A DNA stretch of 21,699 nt from a virus, in IMG/VR virus record IMGVR_UViG_3300025154_000889, positions 1 through 21,699 of that record; one strand, written 5' to 3'. The first letter of the stretch is position 1. Every line of letters starts with the position of its first letter. The notes beneath the pieces were generated by a model that ran no database searches, was not told the DNA's origin, and saw only the letters and a list, made by a program, of their open reading frames with translations. Positions 1 to 6,177 of the stretch are shown here, piece after piece. Position numbers and translations under genes: made by a program.

Positions 1-220
1 CAGCACCCGCCACAAGAGCAGAACCGCTAGTAGCGTAAACGTGAGGTTCCGCAAGGATACCTACGTAGTTAGCCGCAGACGCGGCAGCGTTTACAATCAG
101 AGTACCGAGGTCGGTTTCGGCGGTAGCACCTTTAATCATCAGGCCACCAGCCACGACATCAGTAGCCGAGTGTATAGGGAGGCGAACCACCCTAGACTTC
201 AGAGACTGAATAACTTGCAT
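1..220 (-). CDS. Probable capsid-associated virion protein, N-terminal part (runs off the window)
   Basis: The frame opens at an ATG at 220 behind a good ribosome binding site (AAAGAGG, about 8 bases upstream) and stays open to the window edge, giving 73 residues. The fragment starts MQVIQSLKSRVV and is rich in Ala, Gly and Val (for example DVVAGGLMIKGATAET), with alternating hydrophobic residues suggesting a beta-rich fold. It is the last visible gene in the order terminase, portal, scaffold, which in many tailed phages is where a capsid decoration protein or major capsid protein lies. The AGG-motif style resembles small capsid-cement proteins of the DUF2190 type, but I cannot show homology. 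Virion role is inferred from position; the exact identity is open. Confidence 0.6.
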   Translation of the reverse strand, partial: MQVIQSLKSRVVRLPIHSATDVVAGGLMIKGATAETDLGTLIVNAAASAANYVGILAEPHVYATSGSALVAGA

Positions 221-281
221 TTATTATACCTCTTTAATTTTAATAAATCCGTTTGTGTAATTCTATGATGATGTCAAGTAG

Positions 282-743
282 TTAGAACCCAACTTTGGGT
301 CTAGGCGTGGGAGCCTGAGTGACATTAGTCACCTTGGAACTGTTCTTCGATAGACAAAAGGGACAACCAGCACCCTTCTTTAACGCTTGTTCCCCAACAT
401 TATGAGTATTGGGGTTCCCAACGTCGTCCGTCATACCAGAATCTGTGGTGTCACCATTATTCATGGTCCCAACATCAACACTCTGAGTTATGACTCCGCC
501 AGCACCAGACCCATCAAAACTTCCACCACTATAATCAACCTTATTCAAATCAACCAGGAAACCGCATATCTGACACCTAACTTTCTTTTTGAACCCGCCC
601 CTGCCTTGGGCCGCACCAGTGCGTGTGTTATTGGGCCTGAGAAGACCATCACCCTTGGTTTCAGAAGGAAACACATCAGAGAAACCCATAGGGTTTGTCT
701 CTGGTATGAACTTTGCATCTGAACCGTAGTCTTTTTCAGCCAT
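282..743 (-). CDS. Hypothetical protein with two distant Cys pairs (zinc-ribbon-like), virion module
   Basis: This 153-residue protein has a CQIC pair around residues 57-60 and a CPFC pair near residue 127. Four cysteines in two CxxC knuckles suggest one bound zinc, with a Gly/Ser/Asn-rich, low-complexity insert of about 65 residues between the knuckles. The start codon overlaps the stop of the upstream gene as TAATG, so translation is probably coupled. It lies between the scaffold-like gene and the probable capsid gene, so a head-assembly or minor virion role is likely by position. The long flexible insert between the Cys pairs is unusual for a simple zinc ribbon. No specific family is recognised. 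Confidence 0.6.
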   Translation of the reverse strand: MAEKDYGSDAKFIPETNPMGFSDVFPSETKGDGLLRPNNTRTGAAQGRGGFKKKVRCQICGFLVDLNKVDYSGGSFDGSGAGGVITQSVDVGTMNNGDTTDSGMTDDVGNPNTHNVGEQALKKGAGCPFCLSKNSSKVTNVTQAPTPRPKVGF

Positions 744-1000
744 TACTTTTTGTACTTCTTATAGTCTTCTATTCCGCTAATCTTCACGCTCTTGGCTATC
801 GGCTTCTTTTCCATCTTGCTAAGTTGAGTGTAGTAATCCGGCCTCTCGTACACATGTTGTTTGGCTACTTTCTCAGCTTTCTTAGGGCTATTGGTATGTT
901 CTTTTTCTACCTTTTTACCCATTTTTACCTGTTTGTCTATTACCTTTACAGGCACTTTACTCTTCTTAGCAAGTTTCTTGACAGGTTCTATCGGTTTCAT
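743..1000 (-). CDS. Small Lys-rich basic protein, virion module
   Basis: This 85-residue protein is strongly basic, with about one residue in four being lysine, in short KK and KKxxK clusters along the whole length. No cysteine pairs, signal peptide or membrane segment are visible. It begins at an ATGA overlap with the stop of the scaffold-like gene and ends in a TAATG overlap with the next gene, so all three are almost certainly translated from one message. The charge suggests contact with DNA or with acidic virion proteins, for example as a minor head protein. That is inference; I do not recognise the family. Confidence 0.6.
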   Translation of the reverse strand: MKPIEPVKKLAKKSKVPVKVIDKQVKMGKKVEKEHTNSPKKAEKVAKQHVYERPDYYTQLSKMEKKPIAKSVKISGIEDYKKYKK

Positions 1001-1809
1001 TTCTTGTTATACTTGTCAAACTCTTCTTTAGCGCTTATCATAACCCCGCCATCACCCTTAAGGTCGTGACGATACTTGTTAAGCCTATCGAGTTTCTCGC
1101 GGTCAGGCACTATTTTCTCCATAGTGGCCCTCTCATGAGAACGAAGGTCAGAGAAATCGGTAGGCATCTCCTCACCGTTATCGCCTTCATCATCATTGCT
1201 CCCAAAACGGGCAGAACCATTAGGAGTATTGCGCATATTCTTTTCTCCGACCTTACCCTTTATGTAAACTTCGGCTTTTTCAAGCAGTTTACCCATTTTC
1301 TCTTTATCATTCTTAATGGTATCGGGGTAATCAGAGAGAAATTCATCTATTTCTTTCTCATACCTAGAGAATTGAGGCTTTTTGGCGAAGTATTCGCTCT
1401 TGGTACGGTCATAGTTCTTGGATTTCTCAAGTTCAGCGTACCTGTCTTCGGTTTTCTTGGCCCTATCCTCAGCTTGCTTAACCCTTTCCTCAACAGAACG
1501 GTTAATTTCGGCTATCTTAGCTCCCATTACGTTGTCGAGAGCCGCAAGACCTTCACGTTTCATGCCGGTTTTCTCTTCCCAAGCAGTCCACTGTTCCTCA
1601 GTCCATTCAGGCGGCTTCTGCTGGGTGTTCTGTGTGCTTTTAAGGGCCTCTACCATACCCTCAGCCCTAGCCGCAGCTTCCCTAGCTTCCTGCGCCTTAC
1701 GCCTTTCCTCTTCAATAGCCTTCTTGTTATCTTCCTCTAAACGAGCCCTTTCAGCTTCCTGCCGTTCAAGCTCTTTATCAATCTCTTCTTGTTTCTTTTT
1801 GGGGTCCAT
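997..1809 (-). CDS. Probable capsid scaffolding protein
   Basis: This 270-residue protein is highly charged. Residues 1-50 form a long Glu/Lys/Arg/Ala helix that should be coiled coil, and a second charged helix covers about residues 90-135 (EINRSVEERVKQAEDRAKK). An acidic linker (DDEGDNGEE) near residue 210 precedes a basic C-terminal segment. Scaffolding proteins of tailed phages typically have long helices, a flexible acidic region and a basic C-terminus that binds the capsid protein. The gene lies downstream of the portal and before the probable capsid gene, the usual scaffold position. The start is supported by CGGAGG upstream of ATG. No protease motif is visible. Assignment rests on composition and position. 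Confidence 0.7.
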   Translation of the reverse strand: MDPKKKQEEIDKELERQEAERARLEEDNKKAIEEERRKAQEAREAAARAEGMVEALKSTQNTQQKPPEWTEEQWTAWEEKTGMKREGLAALDNVMGAKIAEINRSVEERVKQAEDRAKKTEDRYAELEKSKNYDRTKSEYFAKKPQFSRYEKEIDEFLSDYPDTIKNDKEKMGKLLEKAEVYIKGKVGEKNMRNTPNGSARFGSNDDEGDNGEEMPTDFSDLRSHERATMEKIVPDREKLDRLNKYRHDLKGDGGVMISAKEEFDKYNKK

Positions 1810-1822
1810 TTTGTATCCTCCG

Positions 1823-2194
1823 TTATTGTTGCTCTAAGTTGGAAGTAATCTCAGTTTTGTACTGCTCAAGTTCTTTAAGTGCTGTATTTGCCTCAGCACA
1901 TTTATCCGCATTCGCATCAACCATTGAAAGAATCTCGTCGTAAGCGGATATATTTCCAGCCATTGCTTTCACGGAACCGTAATGGCTCATGGGATGATTT
2001 ATGTCGTTCTTTAAAAGCGCCGATATAATCATCTCCGACTGGGCGTCACGAGATTTCTTTATTATAGATTTAAGAGCTTTCCAAAACATGTCCTTGTCAG
2101 TAGTTTCAAGCTGAGACAAGCTGTTGGAATATTCCTTAACTCTACTTATTTTGTCAATGACCTGTATAAGAGTTTTCTCATTGTATTTATTCAT
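1823..2194 (-). CDS. Hypothetical helical protein, first gene of the scaffold transcript
   Basis: This 123-residue protein is predicted to be mostly helical (for example SQLETTDKDMFWKALKSI and a charged C-terminal helix ending in EQYKTEITSNLEQQ). No Cys pairs or membrane segments are visible. The start at 2194 has a strong AAGGAG site 6-7 bases upstream and lies just downstream of a consensus promoter at 2214-2242. It is therefore the first gene of a transcript that continues into the scaffold-like gene 13 bases later. A virion-assembly role is inferred from this linkage. I do not recognise its family. Confidence 0.65.
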   Translation of the reverse strand: MNKYNEKTLIQVIDKISRVKEYSNSLSQLETTDKDMFWKALKSIIKKSRDAQSEMIISALLKNDINHPMSHYGSVKAMAGNISAYDEILSMVDANADKCAEANTALKELEQYKTEITSNLEQQ

Positions 2195-2213
2195 AGTTGC
2201 TCCTTAAGTACAT

Positions 2214-2242
2214 ATATTACCATTTATTTATTAATATGTCAA
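2214..2242 (-). promoter_or_regulatory. Sigma70-type promoter for the scaffold-capsid genes
   Basis: On the minus strand a TTGACA -35 (2237-2242) is separated by exactly 17 bases from a TAATAT -10 (2214-2219). Transcription would start near 2207, giving a short leader of about 12 bases that ends in the AAGGAG ribosome binding site of the 123-residue gene. It sits in the short gap after the portal stop, so it can raise scaffold and capsid expression above portal expression. Confidence 0.85.
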
Positions 2243-2244
2243 CA

Positions 2245-2259
2245 CTAAACATTGTTTAG
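2245..2259. repeat. Perfect 6-bp inverted repeat next to the -35 box, possible operator
   Basis: CTAAAC and GTTTAG flank a three-base centre (ATT on the plus strand), ending two bases from the -35 box of the promoter at 2214-2242. It also contains the last codons and stop of the portal gene. A palindrome here could be an operator or activator site, but it may be chance in AT-rich DNA, and I see no second copy at the other promoters. Confidence 0.35.
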
Positions 2260-4254
2260 CGGGCTTTTAGGAGACGGAGTAACAGTAGACTGTGTTAAAG
2301 GCTGTGCCCCACCAGCCTGTGCCTTATTAAGCATTTGTTGTATAGGGTTCATTTGTTGCCCATCTGTTTGAATCATCAGCTTTTCTTTTTGAGGCTCACC
2401 AGAGGCTACAACCATCCTATTCCACATTTCTACAGCTTTCTGGTCATTAGCCTGTATAAGAGGAAGAAGTTGGGCGTAAGTCTGAAGTAATCCACCGAGT
2501 CTCTGCATTGAAAATTCCGGGCTCAGGGTTACGCTCCGACGTTTAGCTCTCCATACTATAGAGTTGTCAAAGAACACCTTTTTATCAAGGCTTTTGACGG
2601 CGAGTTTCCCATCTTGCTCTATATTATACTTAACCCTATCAGGGCCAAACTGTGCAAGCAATGCACAATGAAGCTTTGCAAGGTCAGGCATAGAGCGCCT
2701 AAACTCGTCTAGATAGTCGTCTATACGCCCGTTCGCTTGCTGTAACAGGGCGATAGTCTTACCCATAGGGGCTCGAGGGTCTTGGACTGTTTCCTTGCCG
2801 GACATAGCCTGCGTGGGACCAAGGCAAAACTCGAGATACCTAACTATCTGGTTTTCCTCATCAAGGGAATCCCCACTGTTAGATAAATCATGCAACTGGA
2901 ACTGCTTTATAGACTTATCGATGTCTTCAACGTAGAAAGCGGCTCCTGGCTTAATTATGTTCTCTGCCCTATAGAAATCAAGGTCTTCTTTGTACTTCTT
3001 GTCAATAAGAAGTATCGGGCTTGTTGTAAGCATCCTAACGTTATTTCTGTTACGATGAATAGCATCAAGTAATTTAAATTTGTCTTGACCTTCGTTTAGA
3101 AGGGATATACCAAGGAACCTGTCTTCCCTAGACGCAAGCCTAAAGTCAACACAGAAATCTATGTTATTCCTTATGTGGTAGTTCTTAAAAGAAAGTACGA
3201 TGTTGGGATGTTCAGCACTGAAGGTAACAAGATACTTTTCCGGTATACCATCACCATCCAAATCTTCTTTCCACACGGCGTCAATAATCTTAAAAGGCTT
3301 ATCGTCGTCGGTAGGAGATATGACAAGTTTGTCTATGAAGTTCTTAGAAGCTGACCACCGGTCTTTTTCACCAGAAGGTTTCTTGGAGATTAATTCCTCA
3401 ACCTTGTCCTTATAAAATTCATTCCTCTTGGCGGCCTCACGAAGCTTGTCCTTAGCCATGAAATATTCCCTGCCATACAGCTTCATATCGCAAATGCGAG
3501 TCTGATAGGTAGGGTAATATACAAATCTAGCTAAAGGAATAATCTCGTAGGCGGGACCATCAAAAAGTATATTGTCAAACTGGTAGTTGGCTATTAACTC
3601 TACTTCTGGGTCTGTAATAAAAGCGTCGGCTATCTCTTGGTACTCTTCCTCTGTCATGCTGGCAGACATGTATGTAGGATAATCTGCCTGAAAATCAGCG
3701 TACTGCTTGTAAGTCTTACTGTCTGAACACTTCTCGATAGTCCGCTTCCAATAGCCGGATACTATAAGTGTGCCATCTCTAAGGCAAGGTATTGTACCCT
3801 GCTTAAGTATATCTAGTCCATTGCTCTCACTATGGAACGAATAGTTAGTGGCCTCTTCTATGCTAGGAAGTTGTTCTTTAACTTCGTCTTCCTTGCTAAC
3901 GGCGGTAAATATATCAGGGTCTTGGTATGCTGTTTTATTAAACGTGGATTTGAACGTTTTAGCCATACCAGAGGCATAAGATATGGTTACATTAGAAGAA
4001 CCCTCAAACGGGAAATTGGTTACTTCTACCACGCCCTCAAGCATCTCATTCATCTCAATAAGATTCCTGCGGTTGTTGGTGGTTTGCTTTTCCCAAACCT
4101 TATACTCTTTATGAATTTTTGTACCAATAAAATCAAGCTTTTCTTTGCTCTTTTTTAAGTTCTTATCCTTCGTTATTTCCTTAACGCGTTCTATTTCTTT
4201 TTGAATAGACTTGTCAAGACTAGGAGGAGGAGGTACAAATATATTTAACAGCAT
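2245..4254 (-). CDS. Portal protein (large, P22-like)
   Basis: At 669 residues this is the size of P22-type portals, the dodecameric ring at one capsid vertex through which DNA is packaged and ejected. Features that fit are an N-terminal charged helical region (residues 15-60), a conserved-looking N-terminal domain (EGVVEVTNFPFEGSSNVTI), a DxDGxPE loop near residue 335 (DLDGDGIPEKY), the LLDAIHRNRNNVRML helix around 400, and a Gln-rich C-terminal tail (residues 630-655), as often seen in the portal barrel. It lies between the terminase and the scaffold. The start is an ATG at 4254, two bases after the stop of the preceding gene, with no strong ribosome binding site, so coupling is likely. The fold assignment is confident; the subfamily is less so. 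Confidence 0.88.
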   Translation of the reverse strand: MLLNIFVPPPPSLDKSIQKEIERVKEITKDKNLKKSKEKLDFIGTKIHKEYKVWEKQTTNNRRNLIEMNEMLEGVVEVTNFPFEGSSNVTISYASGMAKTFKSTFNKTAYQDPDIFTAVSKEDEVKEQLPSIEEATNYSFHSESNGLDILKQGTIPCLRDGTLIVSGYWKRTIEKCSDSKTYKQYADFQADYPTYMSASMTEEEYQEIADAFITDPEVELIANYQFDNILFDGPAYEIIPLARFVYYPTYQTRICDMKLYGREYFMAKDKLREAAKRNEFYKDKVEELISKKPSGEKDRWSASKNFIDKLVISPTDDDKPFKIIDAVWKEDLDGDGIPEKYLVTFSAEHPNIVLSFKNYHIRNNIDFCVDFRLASREDRFLGISLLNEGQDKFKLLDAIHRNRNNVRMLTTSPILLIDKKYKEDLDFYRAENIIKPGAAFYVEDIDKSIKQFQLHDLSNSGDSLDEENQIVRYLEFCLGPTQAMSGKETVQDPRAPMGKTIALLQQANGRIDDYLDEFRRSMPDLAKLHCALLAQFGPDRVKYNIEQDGKLAVKSLDKKVFFDNSIVWRAKRRSVTLSPEFSMQRLGGLLQTYAQLLPLIQANDQKAVEMWNRMVVASGEPQKEKLMIQTDGQQMNPIQQMLNKAQAGGAQPLTQSTVTPSPKSPLNNV

Positions 4255-4256
4255 GA

Positions 4257-4502
4257 TTATTTTTTGCCTTTCTTTCCACCATTCTTCATCTTCTTAAGAG
4301 GCTTAACATTCTTGCTGGGGTTCTCAGTTTCCTTCTCATGCTCTTCGGCATCTTCAATATCGTCGTCGGGCTTTTCTTTCTTGGCAAACATCTGCTTAGA
4401 AACAACCCTTTCGAACCTAGGGTCAGATACTGCGTGTGTGCGCATTACTTTCCCACCAGCAGACTTAATCTGCTTCTTTATGTTCTTTTCAATATTTTTC
4501 AT
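4257..4502 (-). CDS. Small charged protein with Lys-rich tail, upstream of portal
   Basis: This 81-residue protein has a basic N-terminal half, an acidic centre (DDDIEDAEEHEKE) and a C-terminal tail of Lys and Gly (KKMKNGGKKGKK). It looks largely disordered. It sits two bases upstream of the portal and two bases downstream of the zinc-ribbon gene, so it is probably cotranslated with both. The bipolar charge would suit a small accessory virion protein binding DNA or portal. No family is recognised. Confidence 0.6.
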   Translation of the reverse strand: MKNIEKNIKKQIKSAGGKVMRTHAVSDPRFERVVSKQMFAKKEKPDDDIEDAEEHEKETENPSKNVKPLKKMKNGGKKGKK

Positions 4503-4504
4503 AT

Positions 4505-4726
4505 CTAAGTCCTAGGTCTAAGCTCACCCATTGTTTTAGTCTCACATCTTGGGCAAACTATGCTTCTGTCTTCAAATAGTCTATGGCATTTAGAACACAT
4601 GTACATCTTTACATGCTCTCCATGCGCTTGTCTACCCTTCATCCGTTCCAAGTCAGACGCCCGGACCTCAGATTCAAATCTTGAGGCCCGAGCATCTTCC
4701 TCTTTCCTACGTTGGTAGGAAGGCAT
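4505..4726 (-). CDS. Zinc-ribbon protein
   Basis: This 73-residue protein has a charged helical N-terminal half and a C-terminal rubredoxin-like zinc knuckle pair, CSKCHRLFEDRSIVCPRCETKT without gaps between the two CxxC pairs other than a 12-residue loop. Four cysteines at that spacing are classic for one structural zinc. Proteins of this kind bind nucleic acid or other proteins. It starts three bases after the stop of the 48-residue gene. A role in DNA packaging or head assembly is inferred from its place between the co-chaperonin and portal genes. Confidence 0.65.
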   Translation of the reverse strand: MPSYQRRKEEDARASRFESEVRASDLERMKGRQAHGEHVKMYMCSKCHRLFEDRSIVCPRCETKTMGELRPRT

Positions 4727-4729
4727 CTT

Positions 4730-4876
4730 CTACTCCGCACCCTTAATCTGGGGGAGCTTGGGAACACTCACATTCGGGTTGGGGCCTTCTTTGTAGGCAG
4801 GAGCCTTGCGGTCATGCTTGCCTTTCTCACTCACATCGCCCTTCTTACCGGAACCCATAGAATTATAATCTTGCAT
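4730..4876 (-). CDS. Short Gly/Lys/Pro-rich protein (48 residues)
   Basis: An ATG at 4876 with an excellent AGGAGG site seven bases upstream opens a 48-residue frame (MQDYNSMGSGKKGDVS at the start, PNPNVSVPKLPQIKGAE at the end). It fills the space between two other genes of the same strand exactly, ending three bases before the next start, which supports it as real. It is polar, has no hydrophobic segment, and is probably disordered. Its function is unknown; the neighbourhood suggests a small virion or assembly protein. Confidence 0.6.
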   Translation of the reverse strand: MQDYNSMGSGKKGDVSEKGKHDRKAPAYKEGPNPNVSVPKLPQIKGAE

Positions 4877-4898
4877 AATTACCTCCTTTACATTAAAA

Positions 4899-5192
4899 TT
4901 ATTTCTTGAACTTGTTTACAAAATTCTTCATCATGCTGCTATGCTCTTGAGGCGTAACTATCTTGCTCTTCCTTTCCTGCTCAGCCTTAATAAGAGTCAT
5001 AACTGCTTTGAAATACTCAATCTTCATACTGTCCAAAAGTAGAGTAGCCTCAAGTACAGGAACCTTATTAACGGGTATACCAATCCAGAACATGCTTGTT
5101 TCCGGATTGAACTCCATTACGGGACCATCTACACGAGGGAGAGAAAGCTTTATTTCTTCTTTGGCGGGGGCTTCAGTAGTTGTGTTTTCCAT
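4899..5192 (-). CDS. Hypothetical protein cotranslated with the co-chaperonin
   Basis: This 97-residue protein has an acidic, Thr-rich N-terminus, a central segment with alternating hydrophobic residues (MFWIGIPVNKVPVLEATLLL) and a basic helical C-terminus ending NFVNKFKK. The central segment is not long or continuous enough to be a clear membrane helix. Its ATG overlaps the stop of the GroES-like gene as TAATG, so the two are translationally coupled. It might act with the co-chaperonin or in head assembly. No family is recognised. Confidence 0.6.
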   Translation of the reverse strand: MENTTTEAPAKEEIKLSLPRVDGPVMEFNPETSMFWIGIPVNKVPVLEATLLLDSMKIEYFKAVMTLIKAEQERKSKIVTPQEHSSMMKNFVNKFKK

Positions 5193-5515
5193 TAGTTTAC
5201 CTCGACGGCAAGCATGTCTTCTTGTGTTATAATTATGTAAGTAGTACCGTCTTCAGTTACTATCTTAGGGCAATCTAAACTTACCGGAGAACACCACACT
5301 TTTTCGCCAATCTTAAGTTCATGCCTAATGTATTCAAAATCAATTTTGTCCCCGAGTATTACTACTTCGCCTTTCCAAGCGTCTGCCCTACGTTTTTTCT
5401 TTCTGTCTATAACGCTATCAGGGATATAAAAAGTGCCGACCTTATTTACATCATTCAACTGTTTAACAAGAATCCTGTCACCTTTCAAGTCAAGCCTCTT
5501 AATGTCACAATTCAT
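5192..5515 (-). CDS. GroES-like co-chaperonin
   Basis: This 107-residue protein matches the layout of the GroES family (about 95-100 residues). DRILVKQL at residues 13-20 corresponds to the family DRVLVK strand, then a loop with GTFYIPDS (the mobile-loop position, where GroES has a hydrophobic tripeptide that docks on GroEL), then KGEVVILG, then LKIGEKVW (family VGDxV), then GTTYIIITQEDMLAV (family EEYLIxxExDILAI) at the C-terminus. Phage GroES homologues such as T4 gp31 cap the host GroEL chamber to fold the capsid protein, which fits a gene in the head module. The loop between residues 28 and 45 carries an extra basic stretch (DRKKKRR). It has its own consensus promoter and an AAGGAGA site upstream. 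Confidence 0.82.
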   Translation of the reverse strand: MNCDIKRLDLKGDRILVKQLNDVNKVGTFYIPDSVIDRKKKRRADAWKGEVVILGDKIDFEYIRHELKIGEKVWCSPVSLDCPKIVTEDGTTYIIITQEDMLAVEVN

Positions 5516-5541
5516 GTTGTTCTCCTTTACTATCAGCCTGT

Positions 5542-5570
5542 ATTATACTAAATAATCTACGTATTGTCAA
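5542..5570 (-). promoter_or_regulatory. Perfect-consensus sigma70 promoter for the co-chaperonin
   Basis: TTGACA (5565-5570), a 17-base spacer and TATAAT (5542-5547) on the minus strand match the sigma70 consensus at all twelve positions. Transcription would start near 5535, about 20 bases before the co-chaperonin ATG, leaving room for its AAGGAGA ribosome binding site. A perfect promoter dedicated to this gene suggests a need for high or early co-chaperonin levels. Confidence 0.9.
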
Positions 5571-5572
5571 TA

Positions 5573-5749
5573 TTAAAAATACTCAATAAAGGCAATCTCA
5601 GATGCCTTAACCTTAGACACAAGAGCAGATTTGTAATACAGGTCTACAAATCCAGCCCAAGTATCACTCTTTTCCATCTTGTCGCACAAGAAACAAGCGT
5701 TATGAGCTGAACCAAGATTAACAACTATTTCGCCTTTAGAACCTTTCAT
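5573..5749 (-). CDS. Small hypothetical protein (58 residues)
   Basis: I place the start at the ATG at 5749 because AAGGAG lies seven bases upstream; an in-frame ATG 36 bases earlier (5785) has only a weak site and lies inside a predicted RNA hairpin. The 58-residue product starts MKGSKGEIVVNLG, has a CFLC pair near residue 20 and ends in a hydrophobic, aromatic segment (EIAFIEYF). The GEIVVNLG start and later strands suggest a small beta-barrel, but no family is clear. It is the only gene between the structured RNA region and the co-chaperonin promoter. Confidence 0.5.
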   Translation of the reverse strand: MKGSKGEIVVNLGSAHNACFLCDKMEKSDTWAGFVDLYYKSALVSKVKASEIAFIEYF

Positions 5750-5966
5750 ATAGTCTCCTTGTATATACTCCACCTTTCTGGGCATTGGCTTCCCCAGTTC
5801 AATGCTAACAACCAGCCAAGAGGTATCCTAGTTACATGCCCGAAGGTACTTGTTATCGTAGCGCCGCATAGTAGCGCAATCTCTTGAACTAAAAGCAATT
5901 TTTGTATTACCTTGAAGTTGCTTTAGAACTTCTCCAGCGTTTTATTTAAGGAGTTAAACGGGGCTC
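5750..5966 (-). other. Structured non-coding region downstream of the small-RNA terminator
   Basis: No gene with a ribosome binding site is visible here, but the minus-strand transcript would fold extensively. Visible pairings are GAAGTT/AACTTC with a 7-base loop, overlapped by AAAGCAA/TTGCTTT (the two cannot form together); a CC-UUCG-GG hairpin in the AAGTACCTTCGGGCATGT segment; and TTGGCT/AGCCAA overlapped by GCATTG/CAATGC. Upstream, GGAGTT (which includes part of the terminator) can pair with AACTCC. Sets of mutually exclusive hairpins are typical of attenuators and riboswitch-like leaders. It may be the leader of the 58-residue gene, or part of a longer RNA if the terminator is read through. 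Confidence 0.5.
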
Positions 5967-6006
5967 AAAAAACTCCCCCCAATAGGAGGCACGTCCTAAA
6001 GGGGGG
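5967..6006 (-). terminator. Rho-independent terminator with a 6-base loop
   Basis: On the minus strand CCCCCC pairs with GGGGGG, a UU/UU internal loop follows, then UAGGA pairs with UCCUA around the loop CGUGCC. The stem is followed by AG and six U residues (5972-5967). This is a strong intrinsic terminator placed only about 33 bases after the predicted transcription start. Its loop is the exact complement of the loop of the preceding hairpin. Confidence 0.8.
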
Positions 6007-6039
6007 TTACAAAGCGAGTCTGTTGACCGTGCCGCCAAC
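5967..6039 (-). ncRNA. Candidate 73-nt small RNA with complementary hairpin loops
   Basis: The promoter at 6046-6074 predicts a start at G6039. That base is the first of hairpin 1: GUUGGC pairs with GUCAAC around loop GGCACG (6033-6028). A 15-base linker leads to hairpin 2, the terminator, whose loop CGUGCC (5993-5988) is the perfect reverse complement of loop 1. The RNA would therefore have a 6-bp loop-loop (kissing) interaction within one molecule or between molecules, and would end in the U tract. Promoter, start, loops and terminator all fit together without adjustment, which is strong evidence for a discrete RNA. It sits immediately downstream of the large terminase gene. Its function is unknown; it could be a regulator, a dimerising RNA or a packaging-associated RNA. 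Confidence 0.72.
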
Positions 6040-6045
6040 ATAACT

Positions 6046-6074
6046 ATATTAGCACATTTACTTCTTTTTGTCAA
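6046..6074 (-). promoter_or_regulatory. Sigma70-type promoter of the small RNA
   Basis: TTGACA (6069-6074) and TAATAT (6046-6051) on the minus strand are separated by exactly 17 bases. The -35 box lies inside the last codons of the 39-residue gene behind terL. Seven bases beyond the -10 box is G6039, the first base of the hairpin described for the small RNA. Confidence 0.87.
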
Positions 6075-6177
6075 CACCTTTCTTTATTTCTTTTATTTTT
6101 TTGCGAAACCTTTCTTTCATTTCCTCGTCGAAGAGAGGGGTATTTATGGGCCTAAAAGAAGGAAGTTTTTTTATCAC
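6058..6177 (-). CDS. Short basic protein (39 residues, GTG start) overlapping terL
   Basis: A GTG at 6177 overlaps the terL stop as GTGA and has GAGGA eight bases upstream inside the terL 3' end. The frame runs 39 residues, from IKKLPSFRPINTPLFDEEMK to a C-terminus of mostly Lys and Arg ending GVDKKK. The overlap, the ribosome binding site and a sensible composition support a real gene, missed if only ATG starts are considered. It is basic enough to bind nucleic acid and might assist the terminase. Its function is unknown. Confidence 0.5.
   Translation of the reverse strand: MIKKLPSFRPINTPLFDEEMKERFRKKIKEIKKGVDKKK

Noticed and set aside
243-277. Possible minus-strand promoter before the capsid-side gene (TTGACA at 272-277).
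   Set aside because: No -10 box lies at 15-19 bases; the next candidates are at 23 or more bases.
1066-1740. Long plus-strand open frame (about 224 residues) opposite the scaffold-like gene.
   Set aside because: It is antisense to a well-supported gene with overlaps and ribosome binding sites; it has no ribosome binding site and its Phe/Leu-rich composition is the mirror of the Glu/Lys-rich coding strand.
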